NCBI GenBank assembly: GCA_019648995.1
Contig: BLXT01008499.1
Location: 993,335-1,019,849, forward strand
Reading direction: 5' to 3'
Source: Plakobranchus ocellatus
Lineage: Eukaryota; Mollusca; Gastropoda; Plakobranchidae
DNA: 26,515 nucleotides
Made by a program: the position numbers and the translations under genes. Under the pieces are notes generated by a model. That model did not search any database. It was not told the origin of the DNA and saw only the letters and a program-made list of their open reading frames with translations. Below are positions 1 to 12,095 of the stretch, one piece after another (the first letter of the stretch is position 1; every line of letters starts with the position of its first letter).

Positions 1-684
1 AAAGGGGAGGGGGGAGGAGGGGCAGAAGTATGTTTGAGATGGATTCGTATTTTAAATAAATGGGTCATAAGCTCATAAGCTCATAAGCTCATAAGCTCAT
101 AAGCTCATAAGCTCATCTTGTAAGCATTCCAACAAGAAAGGAAGTCATTCGTCTTCAATGTGACACAAACTTAACTTATTTTCTTCATCTTCACCGCTGT
201 GTTTTGAGTTTCCAAACAATCAAGAAATCAGCGCTAATGGCTAAAGATTTTGTCAAAGACCTCCAAAAGCTCCAGTTTATGCCATTTTATTATTTTTTTT
301 ATCAACGTTAATTGCATTTCAACGTTTCTGAGGTTTATTGCCTGTAACAATTTATCACTTAAGACGCCGAATTTTCTGTCTTAAAAAAAAATAAACAACA
401 ACAACAACAACAAATACACACAAAAAAAACCAAAATAGAATGATATTTGTCTTATTTGGGCATAGCATGATGTCTGGATACATTTGCCTCATTTGGCCAT
501 GGCACGATCTCTAAAAACATAAAAGTCTCCTTTTAAAAAAAGGCAAACCAAATAAATGCGTAATAGCGTTGCATCAATACTGTCCATGGAAAACAGAATA
601 TGAATCCAGTACACAACATTATTTTCTGAGCAATGATTTTTTTTCTTTGGTTTAACTCACGTATCAAGTGTTTAATTTGTACAG
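1..684 (+). other. Presumed intron left of exon A
   Basis: AT-rich; holds the 8-bp tandem repeat and a short (CAA)n near 397-413. I see no chitin synthase exon here, so the preceding exon lies outside the window. Confidence 0.6.
65..116 (+). repeat. 8-bp tandem repeat (TCATAAGC)n
   Basis: About 6.5 perfect copies of TCATAAGC. It lies in a presumed intron of the chitin synthase gene. Confidence 0.9.
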
Positions 685-885
685 GGCCCATCGTGTGGTA
701 CCAGCAGTTCGAGTACGCCATAGGTCACTGGCTGCAGAAAGCCACCGAGCATGTGTTTGGATGCGTGCTCTGTGCCCCCGGCTGTTTCAGTCTGTTTCGT
801 GGCTCGGCGCTCATGGATGACAATGTGGCCCGCATGTACGCCACGAAATCTTCAGAGGCTGGACACTACGTGCAGTTTGACCAGG
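685..885 (+). CDS. chs: Chitin synthase exon A: catalytic core
   Basis: Acceptor TACAG|GG and donor CAGG|GTGAG. Encodes GPIVWYQQFEYAIGHW, then HVFGCVLCAPGCFSLFRGSAL and MDDNV, a highly conserved stretch of the GT2 core of animal chitin synthases. The first two bases complete a Gly codon begun in an exon left of the window. The open frame runs on past both splice sites, but those extensions do not resemble the family. Confidence 0.95.
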
Positions 886-3444
886 GTGAGTTGACAGCGG
901 AGAAATCTATTCCTTCAAATGTCAGGGCCGAAGTAGACATTTGTTTTTTTTTTAGCTCTGATGACACAGATGACTTGACCTTTGGCTTATCCAGCTACAG
1001 CTATTTGACTTTCCGAAAAATCAGATTTTCTGTTATCACATTTTTACTATCCTGAAAATGCTGTTTAAAAAATGTATCAATAAATAGAAAACCAATAAAT
1101 ATTAAGATTACAAAATCTTTGTGTGGCAAAAGGAACTAATGCATTCGAAGTTGAACGAACCAAAATTTAATAAAAAATTAATGAAAACAAATGATATGCT
1201 AAATAATTTGCTTTTGTGGTAGATCACTTATCAATTTGTAAAAAGCGGGCGTTTTGTTGTGTAATTTCAATGAAACTAAACCACCTATCAATTTATTAAG
1301 AACGACCGGTTCTTTTGTTTTTTAACCATGTTCTTTATCCCAATCTTAGGTCTGAGATATTTACGTGAAAAGATGAGGCTCACAAAACATGCTCTATTTT
1401 TTTACTCTTTCATGGCTGCATCGCTAATCTCAGGAAATTGGATATGGAAGTTAGAAGTCATACATCAAAATACTTGGAGTTTAGCGTCTTTGAGCCTCAA
1501 CCACTTTCGTCACACACTTTTTTCTTTGTGCATTTTTTTTGTTGCTGTTTAAATGTACCTCTTAAAAGCCTAATAAAGCATAACCTTTCAAATAATAACT
1601 AAGATGATGAACAAAAACAGCCAAGCAATTGGGCTTATCGATTTTTCCATTAGTGGCATGTCTGACTAATTCTGCCGCAGTAGCCAAATGAAGAGCAGTA
1701 TCATCTATAGACTGAACATTGTCGATGCTGCAGACTTGTACTCACCCTTTTCTCTTGGACCGTGACTGAAGTTCTGTAACACTGTGTAATTCTCCTCCCC
1801 CAGGTGAGGACCGCTGGTTGAGCACACTGCTCCTACAACAGGGCTACAGGATAGATTATTGTGCTGCAGCTGATGCTTACACTCAAGCCCCGGAAACTTT
1901 CACTGAGTTCTTCAATCAGCGGCGTCGCTGGGGACCCTCCACCCTGGCCAATATCCTGGATCTTCTCGGTATAAAACAGCCCTGCTCTCCTTTGTTTAGC
2001 CTTGTGTAGTTTTTGGATGTGTGTGTTTGAAGCATGCAGTCATATGGATCAGTTTGCCAAAAGGATACAAATTGGCTGTTGTTGCTGTTGTTGTTGTCTT
2101 TGTTTTTGTAGTTTTTGTTGTTGCTGTAGTTGCAGTTGTCGTTGGTACAGTTGTTGTAATTGTGATTGTATTAAGCTTTAATGTCTAATTCATTATTGAT
2201 TTTTTTCCTCTTTATTCATTTTAGGTTTGTTGTTAACTATATTTATTATTAACTTGCATTTAGCAAAAATGATTATTGATTTGTTGTTCGCTTATTTTAT
2301 GTGTGTTTTCTCTGTTACTCATGTCTTATTATTAATTTTATGCATTTTATTCACGTGTTATTTACATATTATAAGTGTTTTATTCGTACGGTACTTACTT
2401 ATTTTAAGTGTTATTTTATTCATACGTTGTTTACCTGTTTTGTGTATGCTTCACTCAATCAATAAAAGCTCTTACCCTAGGACAACGATTGCGAAATTTT
2501 GAAGAAAAAAATATACTGCACTCAGTTGAAGCAAAGAGACAACAACAATATTATTGATCTCCGTTGGTCTTTGCCTTTTCCTTCCCCAGGGGATTGGCGG
2601 AATGTTGTTCACATGAACGACAATGTGAGCAGCCTGTACATCTTCTATCAAACCATGATGTTTGTGTCTACCCTGCTCGGTCCAGCCACTGTCTTGCTCA
2701 TGATGGCCGGAGCGTATCAGGTCTAAATAGTGTTGTTTGTTTTTTGTGGTTGAAAATAACCGCAAACATTCGGATTCTCAACTCTCATTTTAAAGCTTAT
2801 CTTTTATAGAGCGTTCTCTCTATCAAGAGACATTTACTTATTTTAATTAATTCTAAAGCATTATAAACCTTTATTTTCTCATAGTGTCGGGATGTGTAAA
2901 GATCTTTTAATTTCCCTATTTTTTTCTTTCACGTAATGTAAAAACAAATAGGTCGGTCCCAGCTTGGAACAAGCATTATGAAATAAAAAATTGGGTCTCG
3001 ATTCTTCCATGCATTGCCCTGAAAAGCCTGTTCTATTCTTAATCATTTCACAATAAATTGATTACATTTAGAGATGAATCAGGAATACTATTATTGTACG
3101 AGTACATATCTATTGCCTAAAATACTGTTTTCAATTATTTTGTTTGTTTTTCAATTTTTTCAAATTCTGTTGCTTTTTAATATTACTTAGAAATAGTTCA
3201 CGTCACCCGCGGTACATCATTTGATTTCATCCTTAGTATTTTAACAGTAACTATCATTTTATAAATTAAAGATGCCTTAAGGCGTAATGCTTTAATGCAC
3301 AGTACTGTTTATATCACTATGTTTTGATCAGTTTAAGTCGGTGGTGTATTTTATAACTTTAATATAAAACTTCATTCTAACAAAAAGATCTGATTTCGTA
3401 AAAATGTCTGCCCTCTCTATATTTTTTCCTTTCGTTTTTTTTTT

Positions 3445-3505
<61 letters not shown>

Positions 3506-6500
3506 CCATATCTTTAGGGAATAAATCGCTTGATTCAATCATTAACCAACAATATCAGTTCTATAACTCGCAATTACTCATGATATCTCTTCACTGACGT
3601 ACTAACCTTGCATTCTGTTCACTAGGTGGTTTTCAAGATCACTGTGTTTCAGTCGTACCTCCTGTCCATCCTGCCAGCTGTCGGGTACCTACTGCTGTGT
3701 ATGCTGGCCAAGCCCAGCACTCAGCTCTCTGTGGCCGCAGTCATGAGCGCCGTGTTTGCCATTGTCATGACCATCGTTATGGTGGGAACAGTTGGCACGG
3801 CTATAGAGGGATCTATCACTAGCCCCAATGTGCTCTTTATGGTAAGGGAGGGGAGGGGCGGGGCTGGGGGCTCGGTGGCACAGTCGATAGCGAACCCGCC
3901 CTGAGATCTGTAGGGACCATTCAGTCGCGGGTTCAAGCCTCGCCACCAGCGCCCTGGCCTAGGGCTTGTTGAGGACAGGCTGTATACCAATACAAGTCAA
4001 ACCCTTTATAGTAAGATTTGTATAATTTCTTAATCCTGGAGTTGTGGAGCTAAAAACAGTTTAGCGTTATGGCAATATGGTTAACGTCTGAGCGTTTGGC
4101 CTGTACACAACAAGACAACCTCAGACTTTCAGGCCTACGTCCTGCCAGGGCGATGGTAGGTTTGAGCTCAAATCCAGGTCCTAGCAGAGTTCAGAACGGA
4201 TTCGCTATCCGCTCTGCCACCAAGGCCTATGTTATTGTTTAGGCGAACAGCTTAGGATTTCATAATTGGATCTTTTAGCAAAAAAAAATTGAAAATAAAC
4301 CCGAAATTCAGATTTAGTCCCAAAAATATTTGGAGATTTCGAAATCTGCACCCCAAAAAACCCCTCACATCACAAGTTATAGGTTATTTACAAAACTGCA
4401 GTTTAATTTTTGGCTTATTTGCCTGGTTTTTTTTAAACTCGAAGATTTACTGGAAATATAATGATTAGCGACTGAAAGCAGAAACAAAATTTGATACATT
4501 TCGAAAGAATAATAGGTCTAAACTAAAATATTTTCACCCTGGATTTTGTCATCAAGATGCTCAAAATACGATCTTTATACTCTTGTGTAAATAACTTCGT
4601 GTTTCTCCTGGTGTAGGTGATGATATTGGTCATCTTTGTAACATCTGGATTTCTTCATCCTCGAGAACTGGGCGATCTGGTACCTGGGGCTATCTACTTC
4701 ATTTGCATACCAGCTGGCTACCTAATCTTGACCATCTACTTCTTGACCAACCTGCATGTTGTGTCCTGGGGAACAAGAGAAACTCCTGCCAAAAAGTCCA
4801 AGGAAGAGCTAGAGGAAGAGAAGGCAGAGAAAGAGGAAAAGCAGAAGAGAAAGAAAGAGAGCAATGGAATATTTGGGTGGTTAGGATTGAGGTAAGACTT
4901 CAAAGTGTTGGAAATGTATCCAAAGTTTGAACCTCCATGGTTATGAGTTAGATAAGATCATAAAGTTTTTTTAATGGATACAGAATGAACTTTAAAATCT
5001 AGGTCTGTATCTATTCAATTGACTTCTTTAATTAAGCTACTGCTCTCTTACTTTACTATTTTGTTGTAATTTGATGTTAGCTTTGCAGTTAACATTAAAA
5101 ATAGATTACTTCGTTCTTATCAACAATATGGCTTACTATCCATTATGTGAAAGATATTATTAAATATACAGATTTGATAAATCGTGGAGAAAAAAAAATT
5201 AAAACTGGTTTGACTTCTCCGTCCATATCTTCCCATATCTCAGTAGAGAAAATCGAATAAGGAATTTTATATATAAGGATTCTAATTTTATTTTGATTAA
5301 GAATATATCCATAGCTAAAGATCTGAACTGCACGTCAATCTTCTGAAAACCCGAGCGATGACTCTTTGATTTTCTATTGTTTTGTTTTGTTTCATTGAGC
5401 CTCACATGTTTTGTCACTTTTACAATTTCAGAAAAATCGTGAAAGAATTCGGCGAAATCACTCGACAATTCAAGGATCTCCTGTATAAATCCAACAAGAA
5501 ACAGAAAAAGAAAGACAAATCCAGCGCATTATCTGTAAGTATATTAGACAATTTGTTTTTGATCCATGGATTTAAAAGCTAATAAACATTTTGAAATTTT
5601 TACGTCTTTTTCTCACGTTCATTTGGACTGGATAAAATGTAATGCTATTTTTGGCTATTCCACTGAAGAGGATTGAGTTCTTTTAAAGCTTCTGTAATTT
5701 TTTTCTTTTTTTTTGTGATCCATTGGATACACCCAACTATCAAGCAACTTACTAAAGTTTTCCATAATAGTGTGATGAGACTTCTTCCTAAGGTACCTTG
5801 TCTGGAACAGACATTGGCGATCATCTTCCTCCACTCAAACCTATTCTCAGTTAATCTTATAAAGTTGTTATTGCTACCCTTGCCTTAAGACTTTCAGTAA
5901 AAGTTATTCTCTGTCCACCTCTACTGCCTTTGCCTTCAACCTTTCCAGTGAATCTAAGTGTTCTAAATGCAACTGCTATGATGATTTCAAAACTTTGTTC
6001 CACTGTATCCTACTCTCCATATGAAGGATCCAGACAGTGCGTCTAACGGCTCTACAGAATCCACCAATACTTTACTGAGAGAGCTCATTATCGAACTACG
6101 GCACGGCAGACAAGCTCGGACAGGGGTGGCCGGAGGGAGTGACCACAGTCTGGTGGCCCCGAGCAAGACCAAGAAACACCTGGCTGTACCAGGCACTCTG
6201 CCTCTCCTTGGCCTGGCATCACCGTTACCCCAGTCGAGCGATGAAGATAACGACGATGGAGAAGATGAAGCGAAGACGCAACTAAATAAGGACCAGTCGC
6301 TTGAGCAGGTAAACATTACCGACTGCAAACCTATCAAAGCTGGTGATGAAAATAAACATCAGAGTTTTTTGGGGTTTTCCGGCTACAATATTGAACACAT
6401 TAACTACTGTCTGTAGGTCTGTCATATACACAAGAGATATCGATACGGCATTGAAGTACCAAAATACCAACAGGATATTTCCAAAACTTGAATTCTTTTT

Positions 6501-9500
6501 TTAAAGTGATCGGGGTTTGGTAACATCGTATATAAAGAATTATTTCCAGACAATTTGAATTATTTTACATACCTTCAGTAAGTAAATCTTTTGAGAAAGC
6601 TACTTAAATAAATTCGCCTTTTTATAATCATTATCACTTTAAGAGAAAACTCTGAACGGGTACAGACCGTAGGGTTGTCACTGTATTGACCATCTGCTAG
6701 ATTCCAATTTGCTTTTACATCCCATTAGTTTCTTACGCGGCGATAAAAGGAGCATGGATATAGAAAAAAACCCCAGAGTTAATAGAGGCAAGAGGGGAAA
6801 GAGAGAAGGCAGTACTCTATGCGCTGTCTATCAACTGAAAGACTAGACTAAAAGAAATCTTCTTGACAAAGTGGGCAAACCGAATCTATTTATAGTCTTA
6901 TATCAAAACACATTGGAAGGGCAGACAAGCTAGAGATTACGGGCGGTACAAATAGCTCTGGGCAGCATGGTGTGTCCATCCTCAGAAATAAAAATTGAAA
7001 AAAAAATATTCGAACATTCGAAAGCATTTAAAAACCCGAAGTAGTTTATAGCATGCTTATTTAAGAGGATATGCTTCCTTTGTATAAAAAAAAATTGATG
7101 GAATTTGACTGAAATTAAATCTAGATGGGCTTTGAAATATGTTTGTTTGTCCAGCCTTTTGAAAATAGATTTTGGTTTTTCCAAGCTATCGTGAGTAGAA
7201 CTATTCACTGTATGGGAAGTACCGAAATTAACTGCCCATAACAAACACAGCCGTTAAAACCTTCCATGCTTCTATTCATATCAAATACTCCAGATCGTGG
7301 TGGCCATGGAAACAGGTCAGCCATCACCATCTGCGGCCACGAGACGGGCAGCACCGCCCGATGAGGAAAGGGGCTGGGCCTCGTGGATTGACCATCCAGC
7401 ACTAGGAGAGGGACCAATCAAAGTCGTAGGAGACAGAGAGAGGGTGTTTTGGGCACAAGTCATGGCCAAGTATCTGCATCCCATTGTTGAGGCAGGTTCC
7501 TCAGATTGCAATGAATCTTTAGGTTTTGATTCTAAATTAAAGAGAAAACATTCTTAAAAGTAATGTAACAGTTTCCTTGCTCAGTCTCATTCAAAGAAAA
7601 GCGACTAGACTATATTTCAATAATTTGCGTTCATACATCGAAACAAATTTTTTCAATAATGTCCATTTAAAGCGTATTTTAATAGATAATTATACAAAAT
7701 GTGGAATGAGTATTATTTTTTTTTTCCAAAATTTTTTTTCAAATTTGCATGATATTTTTTTATTCCAAGAAATCTCAGAAAGAAATTGTGTAAGTTGTGT
7801 GTTGTTTTATCATACCTTAGAACCCAAATGTAGACACTATTAGAGCAAAGCTGGGCAGAAAACGAACATTAATCTAAACGTAGAGATCCACCATTATTTC
7901 TTATAGACAATATCTAGTTACTTTTGATTCAGTTGTATGGATGATTACCACTTGTCAAATTGTCAATCTTCTTTATTTGCACTTCGCAACACTAGGACCC
8001 ACAACAAAGGGAGAGAATTCATCAAGATCTTCTCACTTTAAGAAACAATGTCGTGTTTGCGTTTTTCATGACTTCTGCTGTATGGATAGCCTTGTTTATG
8101 CAGGTAAAATTTGAGCTTATCTCCAACTGTTAGATTAACGAAGATATTAAAACTTGAGTTTGAAGTATACCCTCAGTGGTGGTTCAGATGGTTAGATATT
8201 GTTTGCTTACGAGTTTTTAAATTAAGGCCACCTTGAGTGCGCGCATGGACACGTTGCCAACATTCAGTACATGAACATTATGTCCTCTTGTCTGCGCGTT
8301 TATCTTGAGCAACTGGAAGTTGCCTACGTGTGATATTGCAATAATCATAATAGTGAAAAGCGCATAAAACAGACCTGTTATTTAAGTCAAAGGCTTTCAC
8401 ATATAGAATTGTGTTTAGAGAACGGAAGGAAAGTGATGATAAATGGAAAGCTCTTACAATTACACAGGAATGAATACGCTATAGATCAATCCTACGCAAT
8501 TTCTTTGAGATGGATGTTGAAGGTAACAATTTTTTAATAAAGGCAGCCTTTGAATACATTTTTCCTTATCTAAAATCCCAATGTATAAAAAACTAAAACG
8601 CTGTAAAAGCTCAGATCTACACCTCAACGAAGAAACAGATGGTATTTCAGACTGCGAAAATGATTGAAAATGTTCAAGATTTTATCTATGCCTTTGGGAA
8701 AGGCATGTATAACATATTTTGTATGATCATTTAAAGTGCATGTTGTACTCAAATCGACCGTGGTTCCTAAACTGGTTGAGTTTCTAATAGAACAATCAAC
8801 ATTATTTTGTTTTACATGTTTTTGCTCTTGAGATTACAATTATGTTACAAAAGAAACGGTTCCATAAATATAGGTCTCACATTAACTGAACTAAAAGTGA
8901 AACAACAACATGGCAGGAACTGACTGTTTACTGTTTCTACATCCTAGCTTGAGATCCTGCAGAACGAACTCAAGGATCACATGTTTGTCCACATTCCGCG
9001 GATTGACAACCAAGGCCATCTGAGTTTCCAGCCTCTCGGGCTGATATTTCTCTCGTGCTTCTCCATCATTCTGCTTATGCAATTCCTCGGCATGTTTCTA
9101 CACAGGTAAGGATCGTGATCGTCATCATTTATACAAATGTATACAAAAAAGATTCTTTTCACCGCTTTCGATGCATTTTATTATTATAACATTGAAATAT
9201 AATCTCTCAATTGACAACTTCGAATCTTTCTATATAAAAAAAATATATTATGAATATTTAATCTGCGTGTTCAGTTTCTGAGAATTTTTCATGGAAAAAT
9301 ATGTAACGTTTTTCCAAAATGCAACATATTCACCATGTACAATGTTTGTAACCTTGGTTCGTGGTTGAATTTTAAGAGACATCGGGGCAGGACAATAAAC
9401 AACTGTCCTTGCTATTGCAAACGAGATTATATTTCTTTACATTTTCTATCATATTCGCCCTACAGCCGTCGGGCGGTCAGCAAATGTTAGATCGGGACTC

Positions 9501-9510
9501 ACCATGACAT

Positions 9511-9556
<46 letters not shown>

Positions 9557-12062
9557 ACAATCTAGTATCTTTTCAAATTTGCATAAAGGTTAACAACTTC
9601 AGAAGATAAAAAATCTCCATCAAGTTAAAACAAAAGAAGTTTTTACAGTTTTTCTTACTTTTAGAATTATTTAGTTTTGAATAATTATATCGATTCTGGA
9701 ATAAAACCTGTCTTCCTTTTTTTCAACGGATAGCATTGATGCAAAATCGGGCAATTTCACTAGACTATTTGATCATTCAAATGTTCCGGTGTTGCTAAAT
9801 AGAACAATAAATAAAATAGTCTAATTTTAGTTTCTTGATTATTAAACTAGTGTTCAATCTCAAATTCCATTGTTCATCATCATATCGACTAAGAGAATCT
9901 ATTGTTTACCGCTCAGAATTAAAGACAGTCACTTTTGAGTTTTGTCTAATTATCCTACCTGTAAGCGAATGAATTGAGTTGTAACAACACACGATCAAAG
10001 CATCCAATTCAAATGCAGTACTTTCTATAAAGGCAAACTACATATTAGTGCAATTTGCAATTTAAAAGAAAACAGCCGTATTTGATTCTAATTATGTCAT
10101 ATTGTGACGAAATCTTGTGCTCTTTTTGGGGGGACTGAAGAATACCATGAAGCAGAAGCACCAAAGATTACTCCAACAGTAAATCTCCAAATATTGAAGG
10201 GTAACACAGTGGCATCTGTAATGTTTCAGTTTTACATATTTCCTCAAAGCCACAGTGAAGCTTTGAAGTTCTAAGCAATAGAAGACGTCTTTTCACAGAT
10301 GTAATGTTTGTATAAATTATTATACATTATTAAAACTTAAATGTCTCCCTTCATAGATGGGGCACATTTCTTCACACTTTGTCGATAACAAATATTGGAA
10401 TCGGAAGCCATCAAAAGGAACAAGAAAAGGTAAATAAGTTTGAATACACAAATGATTCTGAGACATCTTTCATGTGTTTCACGCTCATTTGTGAGGTAAT
10501 ATTGAAAGATTCGGTCACTCACGCGACAAGTGACTCATGTTTTTTGGTTGATTTTTTAGACTATACTTTTTAATTATATGACGGTACGTAACGGAATGAA
10601 GATCTGTTCGTTACCCTGAACGTATCTGTGTTCATAAACATTTCTAGTTTCCCCTGCGACAAGATTTTATTCACAAATTGTATATTTGAATAAAAAATTG
10701 ACAAATAATCATTCCAGAGAATTTAAAACGCTCTTTCCTATTTTAAGTTTAATAACTTTATAGCCTGCTTGATGAACATAAAAAAAAAAATTAAATAAAA
10801 TAACGGTAGATAGCAGAAGACGTTTTGACCATGATTGTGCCTCAATGATTCCATACCAAAGTGTTGTGAGTGGACTCTGCTCTATTGTGGCTCTCAGGTG
10901 AAAGAGATCATCATCAGAGTGAGTGAGCTTCAGAAACTGAGAAACATTGAGATGGAGCCAGAGCCCGACTATGACGAGCCTCTGCCGGACTATCTTGATG
11001 ACGAGAATCTGGACAGAGGCAGCTGTGTCTCTGTTGAGGATGGACCGCGGATAGAGGACCCTCCGCCAGATTACTCCGAGTATGTTAGACTGCTCTTATT
11101 CTTTAGATTGTCGCTACACAATAATGGGCAAAAATACGGGCAGGTTCTACTCCATAATATTTGTTTACTCTCATGACTTTCAGACACGCTCATTTACTTG
11201 CATGATGTCACAATTTCGTAACGCAGATTCTGTCACTGAGTGAAATGTGACTCAGTGTTTGATCAAATTACTGCACGTTAAGGAACGAAGGTCTCTTTAT
11301 TGAGTTAAATGTATCTGCGTACATAAAACTTTTCCTTTTTCCCCTGTGACAAGGTTAGTTTGTACTCACATTCTTATATAGGAATAAAAAATATAGAAAT
11401 AATCGTTCCGAAGAATTTAAAAGGAATACCTTTCGGAAATAAACTGTTTTTGTGCCTGAAAGAGAGGCAGAAATAAGTTTGAATATACAAGCTCCGCAAA
11501 TCAAAAGTTCCAATGCACAAAAATGCTTTTTAGCACTTAAGGAACATATAGATGTAAATTACCATACAAGATGTGTACTAAAGTTTTATGTTGTTGCAAA
11601 CGATTAAAGCAGATTGTTCTATAAATAGATGATGTCCTTTTTTCACATCAAATTCTTTCACTGACTTCCATAGTGTACATGAAGTTGCATTTTCCTCCCC
11701 AGCGATCCAGACGTCGGTATAACGAGACCACCACCTGTTGCAAAGAAGCCACGTTATCGAACACATTTTGATGATATCTTGTCCGTGCCTCCATCTTACC
11801 ACACTGATGAAGGCAAGCTTTTCGGGCACCACAGAAGGGACGTGCTGGATAGACATGGAAACCTGAGTGCCTTTGCCCTGGAAAATGCTTTTGAGCGACG
11901 ATTGAGAAACACTCTCCAAAGGCGGAGACCAAGATATCAGCAGCAAAATATCCCTACATTTTCCTCTCCATTTGACGCCTATTACCGGCCACCAATGAGA
12001 TCTCATTACACACACACTGCAGAGCAAGATGGCCAGGATTACACAATCTATGAACAGCAGAG

Positions 12063-12095
<33 letters not shown>

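Larger units (their letters stand above)
3842..4616 (+). other. Chitin synthase intron D-E with two inverted SINEs
   Basis: GT-AG intron (GTAAGG...GTGTAG) carrying the two SINE-like elements head-to-head; the remainder is AT-rich with no further signal. Confidence 0.85.

Noticed and set aside
633-684. Start codon for the chitin synthase at 633
   Set aside because: Sequence before 685 is intronic: a TTTGTACAG acceptor precedes the conserved core, and the catalytic domain must begin well upstream.
2227-2502. Plus-strand frame encoding a hydrophobic 91-residue protein
   Set aside because: Lies within chitin synthase intron B-C in T-rich, loosely repeated sequence; hydrophobicity follows from T-rich codons.
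3874-3947. A functional tRNA gene
   Set aside because: Boxes A and B and an acceptor stem are present, but the anticodon arm is poor, a SINE-type tail follows, and a related head lies inverted nearby.
6930-7244. Minus-strand 104-codon frame
   Set aside because: Falls in the dispersed repeat; the second copy of the repeat does not keep the frame.
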